A stretch of DNA of 64,000 bases from positions 1,488,001-1,552,000 of the forward strand of contig NZ_JBKIII010000001.1 in assembly GCF_046557615.1 (NCBI RefSeq), in the 5' to 3' direction. Under the pieces are notes generated by a model. The model was given only the letters and a program-made list of their open reading frames with translations, did not search any database and had not been told where the DNA came from. A program made the position numbers and the translations under genes. The stretch comes from Haloferax sp046557615 (GTDB lineage: Archaea > Halobacteriota > Halobacteria > Halobacteriales > Haloferacaceae). This document shows, piece after piece, positions 15,931 through 25,010 of this stretch (position 1 is its first letter; every line of letters starts with the position of its first letter).

Positions 15931-16674
15931 ATGTTCAAGGCCATCGTGAGTGCCGCGACGCTTCGGGACGCACTCGATTCGGTGAGCGTGCTCGTCGATG
16001 AGTGTAAGATTCGACTCAACGAGGAGGGTCTCGCCATCCGTGCGGTCGACCCCGCGAACGTCGGCATGGTCGACCTCGACCTCGATGCAGCAGCGTTCGA
16101 ATCCTACGAGGCAGACGGCGGCGTCATCGGCGTCAACCTCTCTCGTCTCGAAGAAGTCGCCGGGATGGCAGGTGCTGGCGACCTCATCAATCTCGAACTC
16201 GACGAAGAGACGCGAAAGCTCAACATTCGTATCGAAGGTCTCTCGTACACCCTCGCGCTCATCGACCCCGACTCCATCCGGCAGGAACCCGACATTCCGG
16301 ACCTCGACCTGCCCGCGAACATCATCCTCGAAGGCGTCCACCTCGACCGCGGTATCAAGGCCGCGGATATGGTCTCTGACCACATCCGTCTCCGTGTCGA
16401 TGCTGGCGAAGAGACGTTCCACATCGAAGCAGAAGGCGACACCGACGACGTCGACCTCTCGCTGCCTCCCGCAGACCTCATCAGCATCGAGGCAGGCTCG
16501 GCAGATTCGCTCTTCTCGCTCGACTACCTGAAAGACATGAACAAGGCCATTCCCTCCGACGCCGAGGTCACCATCGAACTCGGCGAAGAGTTCCCGGTCA
16601 AACTTCACTACCAAATCGCAGAAGGACTCGGCGACATCACTTACATGCTCGCCCCGCGTATCCAGAGCGACTAA
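15931..16674 (+). CDS. pcn: DNA polymerase sliding clamp (PCNA)
   Basis: A 247-residue PCNA. It begins MFKAIVSAATLRDALDSVSV, has the central loop region DEETRKLNIRIEGLSYTLAL and ends with the C-terminal strand LGDITYMLAPRIQ. The chain forms two similar half-domains, and three copies encircle DNA to tether polymerases, FEN1 and ligase. Haloarchaeal PCNA is known for acidic surface adaptation, and Asp/Glu content is high here. It is monocistronic, with its own TATA element. Confidence 0.98.
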   Translation: MFKAIVSAATLRDALDSVSVLVDECKIRLNEEGLAIRAVDPANVGMVDLDLDAAAFESYEADGGVIGVNLSRLEEVAGMAGAGDLINLELDEETRKLNIRIEGLSYTLALIDPDSIRQEPDIPDLDLPANIILEGVHLDRGIKAADMVSDHIRLRVDAGEETFHIEAEGDTDDVDLSLPPADLISIEAGSADSLFSLDYLKDMNKAIPSDAEVTIELGEEFPVKLHYQIAEGLGDITYMLAPRIQSD

Positions 16675-16742
16675 GCGCGCACTCGCGGCTTCTCCGTTTT
16701 CCTCTACGCTCGTAGCGACGAGTACTGTGACGACTCACAGTG

Positions 16743-18449
16743 TCAGTTCTTCGGCGTGTCCGCGGTACTGCGTTCGTCAACGTCCCAGTAGGGAACCCGA
16801 ACTGTCGCCGTCGTCCCGTCTTCGACATCGAACGCGAGATAGCCACCGAGGGCATCGACCGTCCAGCGAACCGCCCAGAGACCGATGCCGCTACCGTGTT
16901 TTAACGGCGATTCGTTCCCCATCTCGACGACCGTCCGCTCGTACTCTGGGACGCCCGGGCCGTCGTCAGTGACGTGAATCGTGAGGGTTCCATCGGCGAT
17001 AGCAAAGTCGAGGCTGACCGTCGGGTCGTCGCCACCGTGTTCGTACGCGTTTTCGACGAGTTCGCGGACGACCAATCTTGTCGCCGACTCGCTTCCGGAG
17101 ACGGTGAACGATTCTGGGCCGGTAATCGTCACGGGCGGTGCGTCGAACGCTTCTTGGACATCTCGTGTGGTTTGGCGAATCGCCGCGGCAGCGTCGAACT
17201 GCCCACCGTCGTCGATATCGGCCATCACTCGTTCGACGGTTCGGGCTTTCTCGGCGAGCGAAAGCAGGCCGTTCGACCGGCCGCGAATCGTCTCTACTGC
17301 CTTTCGGTCACCCGATGGGAGTTTGTCTTCGACCATGTCGGTGTAGCCGATGACGACCGTCATGTCGTTGCGGAGGTTGTGCCGAAGCACACGGTTCAGA
17401 ACTTCCAACCGTTGACGACGGTGGACGCGCGACGTCACGTCTGAGACACTCACGGTTCGTCCGAGACGGCGGCCGTGCTGGTCGGTGACGGGAGAAATCG
17501 TCACCTCGTATGTTCGACTCCGGCGGTTGACCGTCACCTCGGTCAGTTGGCGAGTCGCTTCGAAGTCGATATTTGGAAGCACAGTCGTCACGGGTTGGAG
17601 TGCGACCGCAGCGACGTCAATGTCGAGAAGTGACCGCGCAGCGGCGTTCGCATCGACGACTCGGTCTTCACGGTCGAGGACGAGAATCCCGACCGCAACG
17701 TCGTCGATGGCGGCGCGACGACCCAATCGACCCGTGGCCGGAGAGAGGCCGAATAGTTGGAATCGATAGAGTGCATATCCGAATGTTGCGCCCGTGACCG
17801 CGAGTGCGGCAGGGGTGAAGTTAATCATCTGAAACGGTCCGAGACCGAAGGTGTGAGCGACGTGGGCGATGGTCGGTGCAGTCGAGCCGATTGCGAGCGC
17901 GGTCGCCTGCGCCCGATAGTGTGGCAGGCGTTCGACGAGCATCTCGACGACCAAGAGCAGGCCCGTGCCGATGATGACGTACCCGTAGACTGCGTGCAGG
18001 TAGTACCACAAATTCGGGTCGAAGTGGACTGTCGCCGCACCGAAAATTGGGTCGAGTCGGTAGTTACTCCACAGCAAATTGTGCTGCGGATTCGTCATCA
18101 AGACGCCGAGTGTGACCGCTGGAAACGCGAGTAACCCGGCGATGACCTTGCGCGAAAGAAGTTCGCCGCGGCCCGTATACGAGAGCGCGAACGCGAACCA
18201 CGCTGGGGCGATAATCGCCTGCGCGAGGTCGATAGGAACCTGAAACCAGAAGCGTCGCCCGAGGTCGAACACGGTGAGTGCGACTGCATACGACCCGGCC
18301 CAGAGCGTCGCTGCGAACAATAAGACGGCGAGTGACTTCGACCCCGGTTCGGTCCCCTCACGCCACGCGACAGTCCCGATAGAGAACGACACAATCGCTG
18401 CGAGCAGGCACAACACCACGAGGGGAGAGACGACGCCACCCACAAGCAC
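16743..18449 (-). CDS. 7TM sensor histidine kinase with PAS domain
   Basis: A 568-residue membrane kinase. Residues 1 to about 220 form a seven-helix N-terminal sensor (histidine-kinase 7TM type). A PAS domain follows (DDVAVGILVLDREDRVVDAN, about 245-350), then the phosphoacceptor helix with RVLRHNLRNDMTVVIGYTD. The HATPase has VVRELVENAYEHG (N box), TDDGPGVPEYE (G1) and HGSGIGLWAVRW (G2). Haloarchaea typically pair such kinases with unlinked response regulators; none is adjacent. The start is a GTG. Its stimulus cannot be read from sequence. Confidence 0.92.
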   Translation of the reverse strand: MLVGGVVSPLVVLCLLAAIVSFSIGTVAWREGTEPGSKSLAVLLFAATLWAGSYAVALTVFDLGRRFWFQVPIDLAQAIIAPAWFAFALSYTGRGELLSRKVIAGLLAFPAVTLGVLMTNPQHNLLWSNYRLDPIFGAATVHFDPNLWYYLHAVYGYVIIGTGLLLVVEMLVERLPHYRAQATALAIGSTAPTIAHVAHTFGLGPFQMINFTPAALAVTGATFGYALYRFQLFGLSPATGRLGRRAAIDDVAVGILVLDREDRVVDANAAARSLLDIDVAAVALQPVTTVLPNIDFEATRQLTEVTVNRRSRTYEVTISPVTDQHGRRLGRTVSVSDVTSRVHRRQRLEVLNRVLRHNLRNDMTVVIGYTDMVEDKLPSGDRKAVETIRGRSNGLLSLAEKARTVERVMADIDDGGQFDAAAAIRQTTRDVQEAFDAPPVTITGPESFTVSGSESATRLVVRELVENAYEHGGDDPTVSLDFAIADGTLTIHVTDDGPGVPEYERTVVEMGNESPLKHGSGIGLWAVRWTVDALGGYLAFDVEDGTTATVRVPYWDVDERSTADTPKN

Positions 18450-18508
18450 GTCTATGACTCTGAACGCGGTGGCCTAACAGTTGCGGGTATTGAATGTATG
18501 GGAATCTG

Positions 18509-19873
18509 TCACGAAATAGTGGGCCGCGGACGACGAACAATCGTGACGAGAATGGCGACGACCGGAACGAGGAGTATCGCGCCCGCGACGAACGGCGACC
18601 AGTAAGCGAGGACGTAGAACACGGCCATCGTCGGCGGTCCAATCGTCCGGCCGAGGCTTCCCGACCCCTGGGTGACCCCGAAGGCATTGCCCTGTCTCTC
18701 TGACGACGCGGAGGCCGAGACGAGCGTCGAGAGCGAGACGTTCAGCATGCCGTTGCCGAACGAGAGAAGCGCCCCCACGAGGAGCAATACGAGCAGTTCG
18801 GGTGAGAGCCACGCAGGCCCGCTAATCGATGGCAACAGCGATCCGACGTTCGGGGAGAACGGGAGGACGGCGAGCGAGATTGCGAGACAGATCGCGCCGA
18901 CGACGGCGAGCAAGGCTTCTGCGTATCGCTTTGCGAGTCGGCCGACGACGACACCCTGATTCAACGTCCCAAGGAGTCCGATGTAGGTCAGAAACAGCGC
19001 CGTCTCCGTCTCGTTGTAGCCGTAGATGTCGGCTGCATACGGGATGAACATGACCTGCACGCCCGAGAAGGCAACCGAGACGAGGAAGAACGCGACGACC
19101 AATCCTCGAAGCGAGTCGTCGGAGAGGGCGTCTCGGAACTGCGAGATGAGCGTCGTCGTCGCCTGTCCAGCAGGACTCCGCTGCCGTTCGGGTTCGCGGA
19201 GGAACAAGAACGCAGAGCCGAGGCTCACGAGACTGAACGCCGCGGCGGTGAAACTCGGCAGAGAGAAGCGCGTCGCTGGGATGAAACTCGGCAGTACGTC
19301 GCGGGCAGCGGTGACGACCGGCTCAGACGCCATCAATCCGCCGATAGCAGGGCCGAAGATGAATCCAAGCGAGAACGATGCCCCGAGCAAACCGAGCGCG
19401 CCAGCGCGGCGCTCGACTGGCGTGATATCTGCGATGTAGGCCTGTGCAGTTGCGATATTGCCACCCATCGCGCCCGCGAGCATCCGCGAGACGAAGAGCG
19501 TGGCGACGGCGAACGTCGTCCCGATGACGAGTTCGACTTCCCCAGCGAGGCCGAAGACGGTCCACGCGAGGACGCTCCCGACGAGCGAGAGCATCAAGAC
19601 CGGCCTGCGCCCGCGTTGGTCCGAGATGCGCCCGAGAATCGGCGCGAAGACGAACTGCATGAGCGAGTAGGAGGCCGCGAGCAGGCCGATGTACACGTCG
19701 CTGACGCCGAAACTCCGGACGTAGAACGGCAGAATCGGAATGACGACCCCGAATCCCAAGAGGTCGATAAAGACGATTGCGACGACCACTGCCAGCGCGC
19801 GACGCGTGCCGGGTGATGCATCGTCCGAGGGAATCGATGCGTCAGGGGCCGTCGAGGATTCGGGTGAACTCAC
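18509..19873 (-). CDS. MFS transporter, probable drug/proton antiporter type
   Basis: A 454-residue major facilitator with twelve predicted helices. The N-terminal half contains FIDLLGFGVVIPILPFYV, LMQFVFAPILGRISDQRGRR (the loop 2-3 motif, G..sDr.GRR) and MGGNIATAQAYIADITPVER, all typical of tetracycline/multidrug exporter relatives. The C-terminal half includes GSGSLGRTIGPPTMAVFY. Substrate is unknown. The start is a GTG. It shares a strand with the sensor kinase, separated by 59 bp, and may or may not be co-transcribed. Confidence 0.9.
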   Translation of the reverse strand: MSSPESSTAPDASIPSDDASPGTRRALAVVVAIVFIDLLGFGVVIPILPFYVRSFGVSDVYIGLLAASYSLMQFVFAPILGRISDQRGRRPVLMLSLVGSVLAWTVFGLAGEVELVIGTTFAVATLFVSRMLAGAMGGNIATAQAYIADITPVERRAGALGLLGASFSLGFIFGPAIGGLMASEPVVTAARDVLPSFIPATRFSLPSFTAAAFSLVSLGSAFLFLREPERQRSPAGQATTTLISQFRDALSDDSLRGLVVAFFLVSVAFSGVQVMFIPYAADIYGYNETETALFLTYIGLLGTLNQGVVVGRLAKRYAEALLAVVGAICLAISLAVLPFSPNVGSLLPSISGPAWLSPELLVLLLVGALLSFGNGMLNVSLSTLVSASASSERQGNAFGVTQGSGSLGRTIGPPTMAVFYVLAYWSPFVAGAILLVPVVAILVTIVRRPRPTIS

Positions 19874-19928
19874 AACACCTCAATCGTGCGAGAAGTCCCT
19901 AACCATTACGCTGTATTCGATTCTCGGT

Positions 19929-20759
19929 TCACTCGGTATCGAGCGTTTTGGCCGCACGTCGGGCGACGAACCGTCGTGCGAGGACGAGACTCAACAGTCC
20001 CAGAGCGACGCCCGCGACGACGTCTGAGACCCAGTGGATACCGAGATACATCGTCGCCGCGGTGATACTGACCGCGAGGAATGCTGCGGTGGCCGCCCAC
20101 GCAGGATAGTGGTTGCGGGTTAGATAGGCCAATCCTGCGGCGGTGACAGAAAGCGACGTGTGGAGCGACGGGAAGACGTTCGTGTTCGTGTTCACCGCAC
20201 TGGTGAGAATCTGCGACTGCGGGAAGGTGCTGTACAGCAGTGGTTGCACGAGGTCCGGAATGAGGTTTCGCGGGCCGTAGGAGACGAAGAGAACGTAGAG
20301 CAAGAGCCCGAGCGTGTAGTTGAGCGTGTAGGCGACGGCGGTCGTCTGCATCGGTTCGTGGTCTTCGAGTGCGAGGTAGACGATGAAAGGGAAGACCAAG
20401 AGGAAGACGTACCCGTAGATGTAGATGAACGAGAAGTAGAGCGTCACAGTCGGTGAGGCGAGCGACTGTAAGTCGGCGACGAGTGCGCCCTCGAAGCGGT
20501 GGATGAGTGGTGTGATGTTCCACCCGATGAGCCACGAGATTTCGGGAATGATGTCGCGGACGAGTTTGTTGACGACGAGGACGCCGACGAGAATCCCTAA
20601 CCACGGTGCCCGCTGGCGAAGGCGTCGAATCGCGTGGCGGCGAGTCTCGGCACGCTGTGAACCGCTGATGAACACCGCCGTTGCGAGTCCGAGTAAGACG
20701 AGTTCTCCGAGAAGCACGTACCCCGCGAGGATGAGAAGCGTCGAAACCATCGCACTCAC
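19929..20759 (-). CDS. PAP2-family membrane phosphatase
   Basis: A 276-residue protein with six membrane helices. The phosphatase motifs are VFPSLHTSLSVTAAGLAYL (C2, PSxHT) and YLGIHWVSDVVAGVALG (C3, HxxxD). The first motif, which carries the catalytic Lys/Arg, is weak, as in inositol-phosphotransferase (Aur1/Ipt1)-like members. These enzymes dephosphorylate lipid phosphates or move phospho-head groups on the outer face of the membrane. The GTG start overlaps the stop of the upstream solute-binding lipoprotein by 4 bp; an ATG at 20750 is possible. The pairing suggests that the two proteins act together. Confidence 0.88.
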   Translation of the reverse strand: MSAMVSTLLILAGYVLLGELVLLGLATAVFISGSQRAETRRHAIRRLRQRAPWLGILVGVLVVNKLVRDIIPEISWLIGWNITPLIHRFEGALVADLQSLASPTVTLYFSFIYIYGYVFLLVFPFIVYLALEDHEPMQTTAVAYTLNYTLGLLLYVLFVSYGPRNLIPDLVQPLLYSTFPQSQILTSAVNTNTNVFPSLHTSLSVTAAGLAYLTRNHYPAWAATAAFLAVSITAATMYLGIHWVSDVVAGVALGLLSLVLARRFVARRAAKTLDTE

Positions 20760-22678
20760 CCGTACACCAATTTACCGCTGTCCGTGTAGCGATACCCGGC
20801 GTCTTTGAACCGCTGGCGGGCACGTTCGACGTTCAGTTGGCCGTTCGTTCCGACAAAGGGGAGTTCGGCGTCTTCACCGTTCCATTCCAGGTCAGAGGGG
20901 ACGAATTTCGTCCCATCGAGGGGACTCGTCGCAGGCGTCGCATAGCCGTCGAAGACCGAATCGACGAGATACTGCTTGTCCAAGAGACTCGCAATCGCGC
21001 GCCTGAACCGCGGGTCGCTGAGCGGGGCAGTTCGGACGTTGAACCCGAGGTGATAGAACCCGGTAGAGGGGACGACGTGGAAGTCGAGGTTTTCGGCGCG
21101 TCCGATGTCGCGGGCAGACTGCGGGGCGAGCGGTGAGGCAGTCGCGTCCGCGCGGTCTAAGGTGAGCAACTCCACGCAGGCGGCGCTCGATGGAACGTAG
21201 TCGAAGCGCAATTGGTCGAACGCGAAGGCGTGTTGATACGGCCCAAGCGGTCCGCTTTCGTCTTCGCTGACGAGGAAGTGTTCGGTGAACGGTTCGAACG
21301 AGACGAACGTATCGACCGTCGCATCGGCGAACTGGAACGGGCCGCTTCCAACTGGCCTGGGATTCCCCCACACGAGTGCTTCGGTGATTTGCCGCCCTGT
21401 ATCGATTCCAGCGACGCTCGCGCGTCTCGCCGTCTCGCGCCAAATGTGTTCGGGGAGAAGCGGGACCGTGAGGGTGTTGACGGCGACTTCGGGACTCGCG
21501 TTGGCGAACGAGAGTTCGACCGTCAAGTCGTCGAGGGCGCGCACATCGGAGACGAGCGACGACTCGGTACGGTACATCGGCGCAGGGACGGGTGTGGAAA
21601 ACTCACCGAGCGAGGTGTCGGCGAGGAACTCGTAGGTGAACACCACGTCCTCGGCAGTGAGGGCTTCGCCGTCGTGCCAGGTCTGGCCGGGTCGAAGCGA
21701 GACTGTCACGGAGGGCATGGTGTACTCCGCGGTCTCCCACGACCACGACTCGGCCGCCCACGGCACGAGACTACCATCGACGCGTCGGGCGAGTGAGTCG
21801 TAGACGAGGTCTGTCAGCGGGACTCCGCCTCGGAACTCGACCGCAAGCGGGTTTCTGTTTCGTGTCGGGCGGGGGTCTACAATCGTCATCCGCGCGGTGA
21901 TGAGGTCTGTTTCGGACGAGGGTGTCGTCGTCGTCGCCTCCGGTGCAGACTCGGTGTCGGTCCTCGTCGCCCGTGTCGTCGAGTCCGCTGCCGGTGGCTC
22001 AGGGTTCGTCTCCACCGTCTCGCTGTCCCTGATGGCTGGTGGAATCGATGGCGACGTTGCGAGTTCGGCAGGCGTGAGTTGGAGAAAGTCGGTGGCCTTT
22101 CCGGTCCACTGCGGGTTCCAGCCAAGGAAACTGGTTGCGCGGGTCGCCCGGATCTCGTCGGGGAAGGCGATGACGGTAAAGGGTTGGTCGCGTGCGATTC
22201 TGCGCTGGACGGCCGCGAGCGTCTGTTTTCGGTCACGACCGGACTCCATCGCCTGGGTTTCGAGTAACTCGTCGAGCGAGAGGTCGGAAACGCCGAATGG
22301 GTTCTGCCAGCCCGGTTCGACGGCGAACTGCGAGTGTAAGAGAAGTCGGAGGACGTCAGGGTCCGAAAAGCCGGGGAAAGTGCTGATGTAGAGGTCGAAC
22401 GACTGGTTCAACAGGACGTCACGATAGAGTTCCTCGAGTTCCATGGGGACGAGCGTCGCGTTGATGCCGACGAGACGGAGGTTCTGGGTGAGTACGCGGG
22501 CGATACGCGTCGCTGCCGGGTCCGCGTCTGCGGGAAGGGTCTTTACAGACAGTGAAAGCTGTCTCGGGGTCTCACGGTCGAGAGCAGAGCGAACGCGCCG
22601 GACACACCCGGTGGTCGCGGCGAGCCCTGCGGCGGCGAGGACCGACCGCCGAGACGGCGTGAAGATAGCGTCGGACAT
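20756..22678 (-). CDS. Family-5 extracellular solute-binding lipoprotein with apparently permuted domain order
   Basis: A 640-residue Tat lipoprotein. The signal is PSRRSVLAAAGLAATTGCVR, with the twin Arg at 10-11 and the lipobox Cys at 25. The module order is unlike OppA/NikA. Residues about 41-190 match what is usually the distal C-terminal lobe (LTQNLRLVGINATLVPMELE, FSDPDVLRLLLHSQF, RRIARDQPFTVIAFPDE). A Ser/Thr/Glu-rich linker covers 205-258. The usual N-terminal core comes next, about 265-544 (LVYDSLARR, LVPWAAESWSWE, LRPGQTWHDGEALTAEDVVF). The last 96 residues are the usual mid-protein hinge (FNVRTAPLSDPRFRRAI). No permease or ATPase is nearby; it overlaps the PAP2 gene by 4 bp. Confidence 0.85.
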   Translation of the reverse strand: MSDAIFTPSRRSVLAAAGLAATTGCVRRVRSALDRETPRQLSLSVKTLPADADPAATRIARVLTQNLRLVGINATLVPMELEELYRDVLLNQSFDLYISTFPGFSDPDVLRLLLHSQFAVEPGWQNPFGVSDLSLDELLETQAMESGRDRKQTLAAVQRRIARDQPFTVIAFPDEIRATRATSFLGWNPQWTGKATDFLQLTPAELATSPSIPPAIRDSETVETNPEPPAADSTTRATRTDTESAPEATTTTPSSETDLITARMTIVDPRPTRNRNPLAVEFRGGVPLTDLVYDSLARRVDGSLVPWAAESWSWETAEYTMPSVTVSLRPGQTWHDGEALTAEDVVFTYEFLADTSLGEFSTPVPAPMYRTESSLVSDVRALDDLTVELSFANASPEVAVNTLTVPLLPEHIWRETARRASVAGIDTGRQITEALVWGNPRPVGSGPFQFADATVDTFVSFEPFTEHFLVSEDESGPLGPYQHAFAFDQLRFDYVPSSAACVELLTLDRADATASPLAPQSARDIGRAENLDFHVVPSTGFYHLGFNVRTAPLSDPRFRRAIASLLDKQYLVDSVFDGYATPATSPLDGTKFVPSDLEWNGEDAELPFVGTNGQLNVERARQRFKDAGYRYTDSGKLVYG

Positions 22679-22787
22679 TGGCTCGCAAAGCGTCTTTCGT
22701 ACCTATTGTCACGCGCCCAAACGTTATCAATCACTGGCTCGCTTCGTGAAAAATAGTCGATTCCCGTGAGTGTCAGCGTGGCACGAA

Positions 22788-23381
22788 TTAACTGTGATAG
22801 CGGTCGATGACGCGTTTCGCCGCCGTCGCCTTCTCTTTCCACCCGTATCCGGCGTCGTAGACGTGGCGTTTCTTCTCGACCAGTTCCTCTGGGGTGGCTT
22901 CCTCGAATCCGCCACGTTTCCACGTTCCGGTGTCTCGAAGCCACTTGACGACGTTTTCACGGGTTTCGGACCAGGACAGACCTACCATCTCGTACCACGC
23001 AATCATAGCGAAGACGGCGTTATCGTGGCATCCGGGGACACTCCCTTTGGTGTAGAGGGTGCGCATCGGTTCGCGTGTCGGTTCGGAGACCTCCTCGCGG
23101 AACTCTTCGGCAGTCAGCAGTCGGAGCATGCCCGACTTGGCTTCCGAGATACGCCCGTCGCGTTTGAGACGCGAGAGCGCGGCGTGGTGAATCGACTCCC
23201 ACTCGCCGGGGCACTCCCGGCGAAGCGTCTTTTCGTCGCACGGACCGCCCGTCAGGACCGAGACGATATCGACGTAGGCGCGTTCGACATCGACCCACGG
23301 CATGCCCTCGAACTGGCAGTCGGCATCGTGGAGACTCGTCGTGCTGCGACAGGTCGGACACGGGTAGTCGAAGTACGGCAC
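22788..23381 (-). CDS. Uncharacterised haloarchaeal protein with N-terminal zinc knuckle
   Basis: A 197-residue soluble protein. It begins MPYFDYPCPTCRSTTSLHDA and continues DCQFEG, giving CPTC plus a His and a later Cys that could hold zinc. Residues about 45-120 resemble a winged-helix region (ESIHHAALSRLKRDGRISEA). The rest is Trp/Glu-rich without a recognisable fold (SWSETRENVVKWLRDTGTWK). It starts with GTG and is divergent from priL with 125 bp between. Conservation next to primase in relatives, if found, would suggest a replication link, but this is speculation. Confidence 0.7.
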   Translation of the reverse strand: MPYFDYPCPTCRSTTSLHDADCQFEGMPWVDVERAYVDIVSVLTGGPCDEKTLRRECPGEWESIHHAALSRLKRDGRISEAKSGMLRLLTAEEFREEVSEPTREPMRTLYTKGSVPGCHDNAVFAMIAWYEMVGLSWSETRENVVKWLRDTGTWKRGGFEEATPEELVEKKRHVYDAGYGWKEKATAAKRVIDRYHS

Positions 23382-23506
23382 ACCTTCTCTGAAGAAAGGG
23401 TCCGTAATAGGTTGTATGATGCGTCCGCACCGTTACGACAGTCACCCTCACCCGAACCATCACCGAATCCGTCGTGTTTATCGGTGGGCACTCGGAACGT
23501 GGCGGT

Positions 23507-24580
23507 ATGCGGATGCGCCCGCTCCACGCACGATACCCGTTCTTCACCGCCGCACGGACTGCGGTGGAATCGGCAGACGTTGCGGTTGCGACACTCATCG
23601 CCGAAGACGCCCCTGCCGTCGAGCGTGGCGCAGAGCGCGTCGAGCGCGCCCTCATGGAAGGAACGGTGGAAGCCGCCGAACCCTACACGTGGGACACACA
23701 AGAAGAACTGCTCTCCTATCCGATTTCGCGGATTCTCGTCTCGCTCGTCGAGACGCCTGCGGCCGTCGATAAGTACGCCCGCTCCGAGGCAAACACCGCC
23801 TACGAGCGATTCGTCGCCGACTTCGAAGCGAGTGACGGAGCGAACGACGACACCCGAGCATCGCTCGACGACGTACTCAGGGAGTTCGACCTGAGCGATG
23901 CGGTTCGCGCCGAAAACGCACCGCGTGGCCGCGCACCCGAATACTACTGGGTCGATGTCGGCCCGTATCTCACCTTTTCGACACCCGACTGGGGCGACGA
24001 GTGGCGACTCGTCAACCGCGCCTTGAACGGTGGAGGCGTCCGAATACAACGCGAAGAACTGTACGAACTCTTGCGTGAGGCCGTCCGTCGTCGCGTCCTC
24101 GAAGGCCTCCCCTTTGCCGTTCGCGGCAGCGATGCCGGTGACCAACTCGCCGATGCCCTCGCACCCCACGTCGAACGCCTCGGCAACCTCCTGAGCGACC
24201 GGGGCGCAATCAACATCGTCCACACGGAATCGGTCGAGCCCGACCAGTTCCCACCGTGTATGCAAGCACTGCTCGGCCAGGTCGCCGACGGTGAGGACCT
24301 CTCGAATCAGGCGACGTTCTCGCTCGCGGCGTTCCTCGTCGGCGTTGGGCTGACGCCCGAAGAGATCGGAGGCATCGTCGGCGACGACCACGCCGAGGCA
24401 CTCGAAGCACGCGCGACAGTTCTCGTGGACTCCGGTGGCTCGCAGTACGCACCCCCGACCTGTGAGACGATGCAGGCCTACGACCTCTGTGTTGACCGCG
24501 ACGACCACTGCGACACCATCGCCCACCCGATGATGTACTACCAGACGGCGATGAACGAAGCAGCGACGAGCGACGACTGA
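23507..24580 (+). CDS. priL: DNA primase large subunit PriL
   Basis: A 357-residue PriL. The N-terminal helical domain begins PLHARYPFFTAARTAVESAD; the C-terminal iron-sulphur domain contains FPPCMQALLGQ, PPTCETMQAYDLCVD and DDHCDTIAHPMMYY, providing the four conserved cysteines for the 4Fe-4S cluster. PriL partners with the catalytic PriS, which is not in the window, to make RNA/DNA primers. The ATG at 23507 is chosen, with another in-frame ATG two codons later; upstream in-frame residues do not look coding. Confidence 0.95.
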   Translation: MRMRPLHARYPFFTAARTAVESADVAVATLIAEDAPAVERGAERVERALMEGTVEAAEPYTWDTQEELLSYPISRILVSLVETPAAVDKYARSEANTAYERFVADFEASDGANDDTRASLDDVLREFDLSDAVRAENAPRGRAPEYYWVDVGPYLTFSTPDWGDEWRLVNRALNGGGVRIQREELYELLREAVRRRVLEGLPFAVRGSDAGDQLADALAPHVERLGNLLSDRGAINIVHTESVEPDQFPPCMQALLGQVADGEDLSNQATFSLAAFLVGVGLTPEEIGGIVGDDHAEALEARATVLVDSGGSQYAPPTCETMQAYDLCVDRDDHCDTIAHPMMYYQTAMNEAATSDD

Positions 24581-24644
24581 GGTGGTTTTTGAGAGCGCCG
24601 AGGCTGGAAGAGAGAAGTTCGAGAACGAGAGAAGAGTCGCCGCT

Positions 24645-24848
24645 TTAGGACGTGCGCGACAGCCAAACGCCGATACCGGCCATCACGAGTACGAACGCTG
24701 TGATAGCCCCGATGAGTGCGAGACCGCCCGTCGCGGCCAGTCCACCGGTGTTGTAGACCGAGCCAATCCCAACGATGAGGGCGATGAACACCCCCACCGC
24801 GACGATGGAGACGACGATTTTTCGACGCATCTCCGCTTCAATAGCCAT
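24645..24848 (-). CDS. Two-helix membrane protein (67 aa)
   Basis: A 67-residue protein: a short N-terminus with EMRRKI, then two hydrophobic helices (VVSIVAVGVFIALIVGIGSV and GLALIGAITAFVLVMAGIGV) joined by a Tyr-Asn-Thr-Gly loop. It looks like a conserved haloarchaeal small membrane protein family. It is convergent with priL. Function is unknown. Confidence 0.7.
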   Translation of the reverse strand: MAIEAEMRRKIVVSIVAVGVFIALIVGIGSVYNTGGLAATGGLALIGAITAFVLVMAGIGVWLSRTS

Positions 24849-24967
24849 GCGACGACGTATCCATGGCCGTTCTAAAAGGGCTTCGATGAGACGACGCCGG
24901 TTGGGAGAATTCCACGCGAAACGAGGGTTTAGGTCGCTTCGGCGCGTATGTAAATACGACGGATAGA

Positions 24968-24996
24968 CGCCTGAAAGTGGGTCTTTCGGGCGTTTT
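24968..24996 (+). terminator. Strong hairpin with T tract just before the SWIM gene
   Basis: A 10-bp stem (CGCCTGAAAG / CTTTCGGGCG, one G-T pair), a 5-base loop and then TTTT form a textbook intrinsic-terminator shape ending 15 bp before the ATG at 25011. No gene on the plus strand ends here, so it sits in a promoter or leader region and could attenuate the SWIM gene. Confidence 0.45.
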
Positions 24997-25010
24997 ACCG
25001 CACCACAACC

